Shown: positions 1 to 8,975 of the stretch, in pieces
Numbering within the stretch: the first letter of the stretch is position 1
Layout of the letters: every line of letters begins with the position of its first letter
Assembly (NCBI GenBank): GCA_044371755.1
Contig: JBILSZ010000002.1
Location: 28,558 to 92,557, forward strand
DNA: 64,000 nucleotides
Direction of reading: 5' to 3'
Source: JAIXWP01 sp044371755
GTDB taxonomy: Bacteria > Bacteroidota > Bacteroidia > Flavobacteriales_D > Sanyastnellaceae
The notes under the pieces: model-generated
Told to the model about the DNA's origin: nothing
Databases searched by the model: none
The model's input: only the letters and a program-made list of their open reading frames with translations
Program-made: the position numbers and the translations under genes

Positions 1-3000
1 TATAGATTACTCCAGGACAAAATTCAATCACCTCAATGGTATGTTCGCCAACACAGCCAAAAGCACTTGTCAACGTAAGATCATAACCTCCCGGCGCATC
101 AACTACAATAGTACTTTCTGTGCTACCATTAAACCATTCGATTGCATTTTCCGTCTCGCGGATATCTAATGTCAATTCTAGATCAGGATAACCAAAACAA
201 GTGGTTGTATCAAAATAAATAGGTTGAGGAATCGGGTGAAAAAAAACATTAATGGTATCACGACTTGGACAATATGTATCTTCTGCAATAATCCAATAAT
301 CTCCGGTCGTAGTGACTTCTATCTCTGCCTCATCACTTCCATTACTCCACTCTACTCCGTTACCTATACTTGGCACTGAAAGCTCAGCTATCTCACCATC
401 GCACAACTCTATATCAGGCCCCAAACTTACTGGTGTCGAGAAAAACTGTCTTACTTCTACCTCGTCTGAGGAAACACAACCTTCTGGACTTTCCACACTA
501 ACACTAATGAGGCCCGGTTCATCCACTTCTACAACTGAAGTAGTCTCGCCGTTACTCCATAAGAACGAGTATGAATCTGGCCAGCCACTTTCCAATATTA
601 CAAAACCATCATCACAAAAATGTGCGCTGTCTATCAAATCCGTGATTTCAATTTTTCGTACCACCTCGATGGTGTCCCTTGCCATGCAGCCCTGTTGATC
701 GGTGACTACCGCAATCAAGTCAAAAGTATCTGTGGCGGTGATAGTAGTCTGTGGACTTGAAGCGTTGGCCACACTTGAGGCCGGCAACCAAGAATAAATG
801 AAACTACCTTGAACAGATGGCTGCACACTCACAGGTATACCCGGCAGCACACATTCAAAAACAGAGTCAGGTAATATTTCTACGGTAAATGTATTACCCA
901 CTTCAACCTCTACAGAGTCTGAAACAGTACAATTTCCATTAGTGAGTGTAGCCGACAATACGTAAGTCGAGGTAGTCCAAATCTGTGTCGAATTGTTCAA
1001 TTGGTTGCCACTCGCTAGTGGAGTTGGAGAAGTCCATTGGTAAGTGAAATTGCTAGGGCTATCTATTGTACCTATCAATTGTATTTCTTCTCCTGGACAC
1101 GCCTCACCAGGCAATGCAATCAGATCAACATCTAATAAGCCTAAAATCTCGATTTCAACTTGTCCTATTTCCTCGCAGCCCTCTTCTGAGGTCACGGTAA
1201 CACTATAAGTTGTTGTAGTGGTTGGAGAAGCTGAGGGTGTTGCACTAAATGGAATACTCAAAGATGCAGCTGGAGTCCAAGAGTAAGTGTAGTCGCCATC
1301 TATACTCGGTATCGCATAAAGCTCGATACCATCGGCGTCACATGTGCTTGTATCAGGAAGCATATCCAATTCAAATGGCTCACCTACATTGATGAAGATA
1401 GAGTCTACGTAGTTACAATTTTGAAAAGTATAGGAAGCAAAAACAGTCATGTCTTGCTCAAGGGCAATAGTTGCACCCAAGCCTGCGGCAGAAATCACTG
1501 TATTCTGCGGCTCCCATGCCACAGTAATCGCATTTGTTGGTAAAGGTGTTGCAATAAAAATATTATCCAATACCCATATATCTTCATTAAGATTTGATGT
1601 ACCTACTTGCGCCCAGCGGAATCTTGTATTGGCAGTTTGAGCTGCGATAGGTATATCCAATTCGACCGATGTAAATACGGGATAGCCTGCTTCGAACAAG
1701 GTTGATAAAATCACCCAGGGGCCGTTGTTTACAGAATAACTTACCACAACATTATCCCCAAATTCAGCGTCGTCGCAGCCGTCCGAACCGTTTGAAATTT
1801 TTATATCAAAATTAAGCGTGCCTCCATCTGATAAATCCAATGGATTAGTGATTACAGAACGAGCACCGGCCTGATTAAAATAATATCCATTGCCAGAAGA
1901 ACTGCCGCAAGCAGCGGATGCAGAACCACCTGAGACATTTTGCCACAATACTTGATCAATGTTAGGATCAAAATCTTCTTGCCATATTACCTCTAGAGCC
2001 GATACATCCAAATCAACTTCGTTTGCGCACAAACTAATTTCGTCCTCCTCGAAACCAAAGCCACTTAGATCTCCACCATTAACAGTAACAGTAACACTTC
2101 CCTCAGCAGTAGAACAGCCAGAAAATGTGCTAATAGTACATACATAAGTGGTAGTCTGAGATGGCGAAGCAACAGGATTTGAAATATTGGGATTACTCAA
2201 CCCAGCAGCTGGAGACCAACTATAAGTGTATGCTTCTGGGTTAGGCAAACCTTCGGCCAACAGCTGTGTATCTTGGTAGCGACATATTGTGACATCTTCA
2301 CTAATAGTGTAAAAAATTTCTTCTGTAGACTCAACACTATAAAAGAAAGATTCAGTGCAGCCAGAGGCTGGAAGCACTCCGATCCCTTCGTAAATACCAT
2401 TTTGAATAGGAGGCGTGAGAATGAACTCATACCCCGTTCCAACTGGATTTTCATTATCAGGATATAAATACCATGTAGGATTACTAAACGTCTGACTCAT
2501 TGTAAGAATGACCTGATTATTCGAACATATAGCGTCGTCAATAACAATGGGCGGTACAGGACTGAATGATCCAACGCTATAAGCATAGCTTTCAGCTGAA
2601 CCAAAGCCATACACATATCCAGTAACACCTCCTGGCGCAGAAAGCACGTGACTACCTTCGGAGATGCTCACACTGGTCCACATTTGAGAATTACAGTTTT
2701 CAAAGGGTAAGAAAATCGTTTCACTTAATAACACACCATCCAGTGACACTGTGCCCAAATCTTCAGTATCAATGATAATATTCAGTTTATGATCATTGAT
2801 CACATCTGATTCAACTGTACTGAAGGTAATGTTGTCAATTTTCTTGGACACGTCGTCCAAGATGAGAAGACTGGGATCTCCATCCGCAGTGCAAGTACCA
2901 CCTTGCATAATCTGTGTAACGGTGATCGGATTGTTGGCGTTGATACACTTTGGACCATTTACAAAATACTCAGTGAAATATTCGCCTGCATCCAAATTGA

Positions 3001-3889
3001 TGATTGTACCGTCGAAATCAACGACGGTATTATCGACGGATGCCAAGAACCGAAGACCATAAGTCTCATTCGTGCCTTGATTGCCTGGATTATTAAAAAA
3101 CACCCATGGTGTTGCATAATATTCGCTTCCCCAGAGAGGAGTAGGGAAATTTTGTTCATATGTATGGTCGCAAGCACCGCAAGTGCTAGGAGAATTGCTA
3201 CAACCAGAACCAGCAAAAACAGCGAATGGGCGACATGTGCCGCTGGACTCTGTGCCTCGAACAGTAGTTCCTGTTAAGTCTTGAACGCCCACAGCTCGAA
3301 GCATATAGGTCTGACCCTCATCTAATGAGATTGTAAAAGCCACACCAGCGTTTGCGCCGGATTCCACATTGCAGGAAGGAATAATTTCTATTTCTGTTTC
3401 GTCTTCGGTGGCCACGATTAGCATTTCTGATCCATAGCCATCGAGTCCTTCGTATGCGCTCACAATGTACTCGATACCCAAGGTAGGCGTGGGCAATACC
3501 TTTGTGGCATCCGCCGTGAAGCCTACGAAACTGATTGCATATACAGCGACAGTATCTTGTGTGACCACATTGATTCCTCTGTCTTCAATTACTTGGCTGT
3601 TTAGAACCTCTGCAAGATTCGCTGGAATATCGACACTGGTAGTATTATTTGCAGTCACCACAAAAGGCTCTGACCAACCCAGCCCTGGAATTTGAACCAC
3701 ACCAGAAGTGTTTTGATCGGATACTACAAATACCCGAAGATAGGAGCCAAAATCTTCATCAACCCCTTCAAAATTTTTGAAGAACCCCAACCAAAAATCT
3801 GTACCTTTTGTAGGTATTACTGTTTGGGCGGTGCTATGAACGTGAAAAACGAAAAGTGCAAAAAGAAATAGAGTAAATTTAGTTTTCAA
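1..3889 (-). CDS. Giant secreted Ig-fold/IgGFc-binding-like protein, C-terminus beyond window
   Basis: About 1296 residues are visible and the frame is still open at the left edge. The N-terminus is a signal peptide (MKTKFTLFLFALFVFHVHSTAQ) followed by GTDFWLGF, typical of Bacteroidota proteins with an IgGFc-binding-protein-like N-terminal domain. Next come a lectin/reelin-like beta-sandwich around residues 620-760 (YYFNQAGARSVITNPLDLSDGG) and at least six repeated Ig/PKD-like modules with motifs such as YTYSWSPAAGLSNP and SYSFLWSNGETTSV. I chose TTG at 3887-3889 as the start because an in-frame stop lies a short way upstream, no ATG precedes the signal peptide, and translation from here gives a perfect leader. 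Such proteins usually end in a gliding-motility/T9SS C-terminal domain, which cannot be seen here. The likely role is a surface adhesin or matrix protein (inference). Confidence 0.85.
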   Translation of the reverse strand, partial: MKTKFTLFLFALFVFHVHSTAQTVIPTKGTDFWLGFFKNFEGVDEDFGSYLRVFVVSDQNTSGVVQIPGLGWSEPFVVTANNTTSVDIPANLAEVLNSQVIEDRGINVVTQDTVAVYAISFVGFTADATKVLPTPTLGIEYIVSAYEGLDGYGSEMLIVATEDETEIEIIPSCNVESGANAGVAFTISLDEGQTYMLRAVGVQDLTGTTVRGTESSGTCRPFAVFAGSGCSNSPSTCGACDHTYEQNFPTPLWGSEYYATPWVFFNNPGNQGTNETYGLRFLASVDNTVVDFDGTIINLDAGEYFTEYFVNGPKCINANNPITVTQIMQGGTCTADGDPSLLILDDVSKKIDNITFSTVESDVINDHKLNIIIDTEDLGTVSLDGVLLSETIFLPFENCNSQMWTSVSISEGSHVLSAPGGVTGYVYGFGSAESYAYSVGSFSPVPPIVIDDAICSNNQVILTMSQTFSNPTWYLYPDNENPVGTGYEFILTPPIQNGIYEGIGVLPASGCTESFFYSVESTEEIFYTISEDVTICRYQDTQLLAEGLPNPEAYTYSWSPAAGLSNPNISNPVASPSQTTTYVCTISTFSGCSTAEGSVTVTVNGGDLSGFGFEEDEISLCANEVDLDVSALEVIWQEDFDPNIDQVLWQNVSGGSASAACGSSSGNGYYFNQAGARSVITNPLDLSDGGTLNFDIKISNGSDGCDDAEFGDNVVVSYSVNNGPWVILSTLFEAGYPVFTSVELDIPIAAQTANTRFRWAQVGTSNLNEDIWVLDNIFIATPLPTNAITVAWEPQNTVISAAGLGATIALEQDMTVFASYTFQNCNYVDSIFINVGEPFELDMLPDTSTCDADGIELYAIPSIDGDYTYSWTPAASLSIPFSATPSASPTTTTTYSVTVTSEEGCEEIGQVEIEILGLLDVDLIALPGEACPGEEIQLIGTIDSPSNFTYQWTSPTPLASGNQLNNSTQIWTTSTYVLSATLTNGNCTVSDSVEVEVGNTFTVEILPDSVFECVLPGIPVSVQPSVQGSFIYSWLPASSVANASSPQTTITATDTFDLIAVVTDQQGCMARDTIEVVRKIEITDLIDSAHFCDDGFVILESGWPDSYSFLWSNGETTSVVEVDEPGLISVSVESPEGCVSSDEVEVRQFFSTPVSLGPDIELCDGEIAELSVPSIGNGVEWSNGSDEAEIEVTTTGDYWIIAEDTYCPSRDTINVFFHPIPQPIYFDTTTCFGYPDLELTLDIRETENAIEWFNGSTESTIVVDAPGGYDLTLTSAFGCVGEHTIEVIEFCPGVIY

Positions 3890-4016
3890 GGAACTTATCT
3901 TTTTTGTAAAAATAATTAATATCTAATCTTTCCGCACTTTCTCGGGAATTATTTTTTGGTAAAACTACGTACAATGCCCTCGTATTTACCACCTAACTTT
4001 TTGAATTATAAAGATC

Positions 4017-4024
4017 TAGATTTG
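4017..4024 (+). promoter_or_regulatory. Candidate -7 promoter element (TAGATTTG)
   Basis: TAGATTTG matches the Bacteroidota -7 consensus TAnnTTTG. It lies 27 nt before the ATG at 4052 and inside the longer reading frame that opens at 3956, which favours the 4052 start for the next gene. No clear TTTG -33 element was seen at the usual spacing. Confidence 0.35.
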
Positions 4025-4051
4025 CTTTACCAAACCAAAAACCCAAATTTA

Positions 4052-5152
4052 ATGCTTTACACCATTGCCGACTTGCGCAAAACGCGTGATAGGTCTGACG
4101 GCCATCTTGGCGCGATTTGGAGAAAGATCAAGCACTGCTTTTTTCTCTTCCTCGTCACTTTTATATCTCATCAAAAAACACTCGCACAAAGCGAGATTTT
4201 AATTGGGGACATGAATAACAGCTTGAATCAATATCGAAAGAATGTTTTGGTAAATAAAAAATTCGGGTACTCTATTTCGGCCTCATTGAGTGTGGAATTT
4301 GGAAAAGCCAACAACAGTCAGTATCGACTTTCTCTTAGCGGAGGACTTATAAAAACACTAAATTATCAGGATAGCTACACAGACATCACTCCTTTTACAA
4401 GCGCTATTCAAACAGAATTACTCATTTATAAAGGAGGGTTAGGATCTTCACAATCTATCGAAGAAAGATCCAATATCCATGTAGAACTCAGGAATCAGTT
4501 TCTTTTATCAGCTGGCTACGCGAACTTTGACAATGGAGCGTTTACTCATGTCTCCAACGGAGCCCCGCTTTCAATCTTCTCAGGAAATAGCGCATTACCT
4601 CTCATCGACCCCTACGACTTTTCTGTCACTGTAGGAAGTACCTTCATTAATAGCTTTACAGATGAGTATAAACAACAGGTAGGAGGATTAACCGCTACCT
4701 ATCGAGGATTCCAAGTCAACTACTGCAATGAAGGGCCTTTCTTTAGATCTCAAATAATGCCAACTGGCGATGGCTATGATCGCTGGTGGACAGGAGGTGG
4801 ACATATTGCATATTTCAATTTAGGTTCAACGGCACTCGTAAGTAAGGTGCAAGTTAGTTACGACAAATTCACGGGATGGCAACCATTCTGCTATGAATTA
4901 GCATCGAGACTTGGCATACACAATACGCCCTATAAAGATTTAAAAGAATCCCTTCTTAACCAAGGTAGATATATGTTCTCTGCTACGCTGAATGACAATT
5001 TTTCTTTTGGTGTGGGAATATATGAACCTCGCTATCTTGATGTTCAAAACATCATTCATACTCTGATAAAAACTCCATTCCATCAAACTCAATTAAACAA
5101 AAGAGTCAGCGGACTATGGTCCTACCGCTTTATTAATCTTGGAACACTATGA
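4052..5152 (+). CDS. Exported beta-rich protein, distantly polymorphic-toxin-23/barrel-like
   Basis: The frame is open from 3956, but the ATG at 4052 puts a hydrophobic export segment (KHCFFLFLVTFISHQKTLAQ) within the first 50 residues and follows a -7-like element, so I prefer it. The rest is rich in alternating beta strands and ends in an aromatic residue-rich stretch (VSGLWSYRFINLGTL). A central block (GFQVNYCNEGPFF, then GDGYDRWWTGGGHIAYF) resembles, to my eye, the conserved core of the Bacteroidota 'polymorphic toxin type 23' family, which also looks like a membrane-barrel fold. That resemblance is weak and is an inference. Its stop overlaps the start of the following lipoprotein gene by 4 nt, so the two are probably translated together. 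Function unknown. Confidence 0.75.
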   Translation: MLYTIADLRKTRDRSDGHLGAIWRKIKHCFFLFLVTFISHQKTLAQSEILIGDMNNSLNQYRKNVLVNKKFGYSISASLSVEFGKANNSQYRLSLSGGLIKTLNYQDSYTDITPFTSAIQTELLIYKGGLGSSQSIEERSNIHVELRNQFLLSAGYANFDNGAFTHVSNGAPLSIFSGNSALPLIDPYDFSVTVGSTFINSFTDEYKQQVGGLTATYRGFQVNYCNEGPFFRSQIMPTGDGYDRWWTGGGHIAYFNLGSTALVSKVQVSYDKFTGWQPFCYELASRLGIHNTPYKDLKESLLNQGRYMFSATLNDNFSFGVGIYEPRYLDVQNIIHTLIKTPFHQTQLNKRVSGLWSYRFINLGTL

Positions 5153-6174
5153 AAAATATTTTTTACATCACTCTCTTTTCAATGTCCCTTTGTGCTTGCG
5201 GAGGAAATCTCAATAATGCATTCAAATCCAAATCCAGCAAAGACTTTAGTTATGAGCCATTGGTACATGAGGGAAATCCTCAGAATCAAGCCTTTATTTT
5301 GAGAATTGGCGAGACTTACGTAAGTCGAGAAATAAATACCAATACAAACACTCAACAAGAAGTTTCCTACCGGATTTATAAGGATGTCTCCAATGATCAC
5401 TTTCACAATGATTTTTCCCGCAGGATGACTTTGAAAAAAGGCGCTCCTGATATGAACTCCATCACCGATTTGATTCTACTATACTTTATCGACTTTAATG
5501 GAAATAAAACTTCAGGAAAGATTATTTATGCGAATTCCCTAAGAGTATTCGACGCCCCTGTGCATCGAGAAATGCGCAGATATGAAAAGTATCTGAAGGA
5601 TTCGACCAATGTGCGAAAAAAGAATCGATTCGAATCTTCAATTATTGAGCGGTCTCACTATGTCAGACAAATACTAAAAGAAGACAGTATCATTTTTAAC
5701 TCCTTCGGTCTTATTCGTATTGGAACATGGGAAAGATCTGGATCCCGAATCACAATCAAATTACCAGCTGAGTCAGACGAAGCTACTAGTTATTTCAAAC
5801 TTCTAGGAACGGTCACCGAAGAAGGAGTTAAACTTGATTACGTCACCAACCCTTCTTCAGACTTACTCTCCAGAAGAATTGACAGAGTGGATGACACTCT
5901 CAAAATCACTGATTTCATTAACATTCAAGGTGCCGATACGAATGGGTTAAATTTTAAAAAAATCAAGAATAATTCACTCTACTATAAAGACCTCCACGCA
6001 GGTAAAAAAGAGCCCGGAGTTAGAAAAAGAGCATCTAAACAACTTTCCGTAGCGCAGCCTATTTCCGATCTTTCATACAGCAGTAAAAAAAGACTTGGAC
6101 GTAAAAAAAATAGTTTGTGCATTAAGATCCATGACAAAAAACTTTACTCAAAAAAGCAAAGAATAAATATTTAA
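5149..6174 (+). CDS. Lipoprotein of unknown function with basic C-terminal tail
   Basis: The 341-residue product begins MKNIFYITLFSMSLCACGG, a signal peptide with a lipobox whose lipidated residue is probably Cys17. The body has no domain I recognise. It contains many short beta-like segments and a central motif FNSFGLIRIGTWERSGSRIT. The last 75 residues are strongly basic, with several Lys/Arg clusters (KKRLGRKKN, KKLYSKKQR), which is unusual for a lipoprotein tail. The start overlaps the stop of the upstream exported protein (ATGA), so the pair forms a translationally coupled unit. A partner or immunity-like role would be speculation. The coding sequence is intact. Confidence 0.8.
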   Translation: MKNIFYITLFSMSLCACGGNLNNAFKSKSSKDFSYEPLVHEGNPQNQAFILRIGETYVSREINTNTNTQQEVSYRIYKDVSNDHFHNDFSRRMTLKKGAPDMNSITDLILLYFIDFNGNKTSGKIIYANSLRVFDAPVHREMRRYEKYLKDSTNVRKKNRFESSIIERSHYVRQILKEDSIIFNSFGLIRIGTWERSGSRITIKLPAESDEATSYFKLLGTVTEEGVKLDYVTNPSSDLLSRRIDRVDDTLKITDFINIQGADTNGLNFKKIKNNSLYYKDLHAGKKEPGVRKRASKQLSVAQPISDLSYSSKKRLGRKKNSLCIKIHDKKLYSKKQRINI

Positions 6175-6304
6175 ATTTTATTGTCATTCCACGAGTGATT
6201 TCCTGTAAACATTAAAATTAGGTTCATCAAATTCACTAATCCCATTAGAATGAACCTCAACACTTAATGATAAAAAGTCTGTCAGCTCACAATCTACCTA
6301 TAAA

Positions 6305-6326
6305 AAAAGCCCCTTTCGGGGCTTTT
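6305..6326. terminator. Bidirectional intrinsic terminator
   Basis: A 9-bp perfect stem (AAAAGCCCC, loop TTTC, GGGGCTTTT) flanked by A and T runs lies between the convergent lipoprotein gene and tRNA-Ala. The longer T-run is on the minus strand, directly after the tRNA 3' end. The stretch 6175-6304 shows nothing else. Confidence 0.85.
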
Positions 6327-6338
6327 ACTTTTCTTAGG

Positions 6339-6412
<74 letters not shown>

Positions 6413-6432
6413 ATTTTTAAAAATTTCGGACG

Positions 6433-6440
6433 CGAAGATA
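6433..6440 (-). promoter_or_regulatory. Candidate -7 element for tRNA-Ala (TATCTTCG)
   Basis: TATCTTCG on the minus strand, a TAnnTTyG variant of the Bacteroidota -7 box, ends 20 nt before the mature tRNA 5' end. Confidence 0.4.
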
Positions 6441-6550
6441 ATGTTAACATATGAAAAAATTGAAAAAAGATGCAACATTCTCCTCCCCCATCTCGTTACA
6501 AGCATAAGTTCTCACTTCTCATAGAGAATTTGGTTTTGGTTAAGGAATGG

Positions 6551-6586
6551 AAATTTGCCCCTCAACGGAGGGGCAATTTCTTTTTT
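6551..6586 (+). terminator. Strong plus-strand terminator with no obvious upstream gene
   Basis: A hairpin with a GC-rich 9-bp core (TTGCCCCTC, loop AACG, GAGGGGCAA), extended by A/T pairs, is followed by CTTTTTT. The T-run is only on the plus strand. The nearest plus-strand gene ends at 6174, so the hairpin either stops read-through, ends an unannotated small RNA from about 6440-6550, or attenuates the gene at 6616. Confidence 0.75.
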
Positions 6587-6603
6587 ATACCCCGCCAAAG
6601 CCA

Positions 6604-6611
6604 TATCTTCG
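6604..6611 (+). promoter_or_regulatory. Candidate -7 element 4 nt before the start codon (TATCTTCG)
   Basis: TATCTTCG is followed by CCCT and then ATG at 6616. If it acts as a -7 box, transcription would begin at or near the start codon, giving a leaderless message for the protease operon. Confidence 0.4.
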
Positions 6612-6615
6612 CCCT

Positions 6616-7557
6616 ATGCCGCTGTTCCACCTGCTTATTGGTCTTTTATCCCTGTTGCCAGCAAAACAGCTCCCAAACCACACCCAAGAAAAAAGCTATA
6701 TCCATGTTATACCCCTCAAAAGGGCAGGCAACCTCCTTCTCATCGAAGCCACAGTTGATTCTATCACCGGCGACTTTATTCTCGATACAGGCGCTCCATA
6801 CCCCGTAGTCAATTCCACATACTTCAGAAATCAATACACTGGCACCAAACAATTAGCCGCAGGTGTGGGCGGCTCCGTGGTGACCTCGGAGCTCATTACT
6901 CTCAAAACACTTTCTTTTAGCGATATTCAACTCAATAATATCATCGGTGATATCACCTCCCTCGCCCAACTCGAAAACAAAACAAAAACCAAAATCCTTG
7001 GCCTACTCGGAACAAGTGTCTTCTCCAAGTATATGATTCAGCTAGACGTCAATAAAAACCAGCTGATCTTGTTTGACCTCGATGAAGCGGGCAACCCCCT
7101 CGCTACTTTCCCTCCCGATTCCTCAGCCGCCTCACCTTTGAATAAAAAACCAGCTATCAACATAAAATTCAAGTTGTGTGATAACAAAATAGTCGTTCCC
7201 GTCGATGTCGCCAATAAACAAATGAATTGGATTTTTGACACAGGGGCCGAAAGCAACGTGGTAGACGCTCTTTCAAGTAAAAAAATCCTAAAAGAATTCG
7301 TTGTATTGCGAAGAATCAATATGACCGGAACTACCGGCTCCAAACAGGAAGTATTCCTGGGTTACTTCAATCAAATCAATGTTGGTGAACAATCTTTTCC
7401 TATGCAGCAAACCCTACTGGTAGGCATGCAAGAGCTCAATCAAACATGCAGCGTTTTCATCGATGGAATACTTGGGTACAGTTTTTTCTCTCAGGGTATC
7501 GTAACGATGAATTTTATGACAAAGGATTTTTCACTTTATCTTTATCTCTCAGAATGA
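6616..7557 (+). CDS. Exported retropepsin-like aspartic protease
   Basis: The product (313 residues from this start) carries two aspartic-protease half motifs, FILDTGAPYPVV near residue 53 and WIFDTGAESNVV near residue 206. Each is the DTG active-site loop of the gag-polyprotein/aspartyl protease clan, so one chain supplies both halves of the active site. A second hydrophobic-Gly motif (GLLGTSVF, GILGYSFF) follows each half, as expected for the psi loops. The start at 6616 gives a signal peptide (MPLFHLLIGLLSLLP) and was preferred over an upstream in-frame ATG at 6547 that lies in the terminator hairpin. The stop overlaps the next start by 4 nt. Substrate unknown; probably periplasmic. Confidence 0.85.
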   Translation: MPLFHLLIGLLSLLPAKQLPNHTQEKSYIHVIPLKRAGNLLLIEATVDSITGDFILDTGAPYPVVNSTYFRNQYTGTKQLAAGVGGSVVTSELITLKTLSFSDIQLNNIIGDITSLAQLENKTKTKILGLLGTSVFSKYMIQLDVNKNQLILFDLDEAGNPLATFPPDSSAASPLNKKPAINIKFKLCDNKIVVPVDVANKQMNWIFDTGAESNVVDALSSKKILKEFVVLRRINMTGTTGSKQEVFLGYFNQINVGEQSFPMQQTLLVGMQELNQTCSVFIDGILGYSFFSQGIVTMNFMTKDFSLYLYLSE

Positions 7558-8975
7558 AAAAAGCCATTTTTCTCATATCTCTCATCTGTCTTTCAATACT
7601 CTTGAGGTCGCAAAATCTTTTTGTTCTAAAAGATGATGCTATGCACCTTAAGGTAATGCGCAATTGGTCACAGCCTGAGGCAGATAGCATACTTGCACTC
7701 TATGATATGAGTGGTCTCTCTTTTGACTCTCTAGTGAATAAAGGCACATTAGGAAGCTTCGCCAATGATGGCTGGTTGATTTCAAAAAGAACAAAAAAGT
7801 ATATCAAGATTTCAAAAAAAATCAATCCGAATCCAGAAAGTCAATGGGAAAATTTTAATTTCAATAATTACTGGAGCTCCGATTCTAGCTTGAATTCCAA
7901 CTTATTTACAAAAAACGTTTACGGTTACAATCAATGGAAAAAGCAAAGTGTATTTGAAATCGGTGAAAAAACACGCTTCTACCTTTATGGCAACACAGCC
8001 GCTCAAGGAGTATTTTTGAGTGGAACTTTCAATAAATGGAGCACTGGGAAAACAGAGATGATCAAATCAGAAGATGGATGGTACATCGATCTTGAGATAC
8101 CCGCCGGCAGGCATGAGTACAAGTTTATTATTGACGGCTATTGGAAGCGTGACTTGAATAATCTGAATAAAACCTCTGATAACTGTGGAGATTTTAACTC
8201 CGTTTACTTTAAACCAAACCATACCTTTAGATACACTAACATCGCTGCAAAAACCGTCCTCCTAGCGGGAAGTTTTAATAACTGGGATGAGAAAAACACA
8301 GCTCTGCTTAAAGATGCCTCTGGCTGGTTTCTGCCTGTTTTCCTCCCTGATGGCGATTACACATATAAGTTTATCATAGATGGCAATTGGCTGTGTGACC
8401 CAGCTAATCCCAAGCGTGTTCCTAACGAACACAATACCGATAATTCTTTTCTTGAAATTGGTGTTAAATCAGAGGTCATTTTTTCTTTAGATGGTTTTAC
8501 AAATGCTCAAAACGTAATACTTACAGGCTCTTTCAATGGATGGAATGAAGATGAAATTAAAATGAAGCGAACTGATAATGGCTGGGTATCATCATTACAA
8601 CTTCGTGCTGGATTTTACACTTATAAATTTATAATTGATGGCAATTGGTTTGCAAATCCCAACTCCCCTAGATTTCCCAGTTCGGTAGATGGAGAAGTGG
8701 ACAACTGGATGGTTGTCAATCCCAATTATAATTTCACTATAACAGGTTTCGAAAATGCAAACTCTGTAGCTATTACAGGCAGCTTTCTCAATTGGAATGA
8801 GACGGGGCTTAGCATGTATAAAAAAGACAATACGTGGATACTTCCCTTCTATTTACCACAAGGAAAGATTACATATAAATATATTGTAGACGGCCAATGG
8901 ATGATTGATCCTGGCAATCCGCAATATGAAGAGAACGAATTCAACACTGGCAACTCAGTATTATGGATAGAATGA
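7554..8975 (+). CDS. Secreted protein with four tandem CBM48/AMPK-beta-like domains
   Basis: From the ATG at 7554 (overlapping the upstream stop) the 473-residue product has a signal peptide (MKKAIFLISLICLSILLRSQ), a roughly 100-residue unique region, then four consecutive glycogen-binding-type E-set modules. Each carries a GSFNxW-like strand (GTFNKWSTG, GSFNNWDEK, GSFNGWNED, GSFLNWNET) and ends with YKFIIDGxW or YKYIVDGQW followed by DPxNP in most copies. These are hallmarks of CBM48/AMPK-beta carbohydrate-binding domains. No catalytic domain is present. A role in binding alpha-glucan or envelope polysaccharide outside the cytoplasm is inference. It is translationally coupled to both neighbours. 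Confidence 0.9.
   Translation: MKKAIFLISLICLSILLRSQNLFVLKDDAMHLKVMRNWSQPEADSILALYDMSGLSFDSLVNKGTLGSFANDGWLISKRTKKYIKISKKINPNPESQWENFNFNNYWSSDSSLNSNLFTKNVYGYNQWKKQSVFEIGEKTRFYLYGNTAAQGVFLSGTFNKWSTGKTEMIKSEDGWYIDLEIPAGRHEYKFIIDGYWKRDLNNLNKTSDNCGDFNSVYFKPNHTFRYTNIAAKTVLLAGSFNNWDEKNTALLKDASGWFLPVFLPDGDYTYKFIIDGNWLCDPANPKRVPNEHNTDNSFLEIGVKSEVIFSLDGFTNAQNVILTGSFNGWNEDEIKMKRTDNGWVSSLQLRAGFYTYKFIIDGNWFANPNSPRFPSSVDGEVDNWMVVNPNYNFTITGFENANSVAITGSFLNWNETGLSMYKKDNTWILPFYLPQGKITYKYIVDGQWMIDPGNPQYEENEFNTGNSVLWIE

Noticed and set aside
2903..3277. Plus-strand reading frames in 300-3700
   Set aside because: They are antisense to the giant Ig-fold protein, which has clear domain content; no plus-strand frame shows any similarity.
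3956..4051. Upstream extension of the exported protein gene
   Set aside because: It would place 33 extra residues before the signal peptide and contains a -7-like box; 4052 is the better start.
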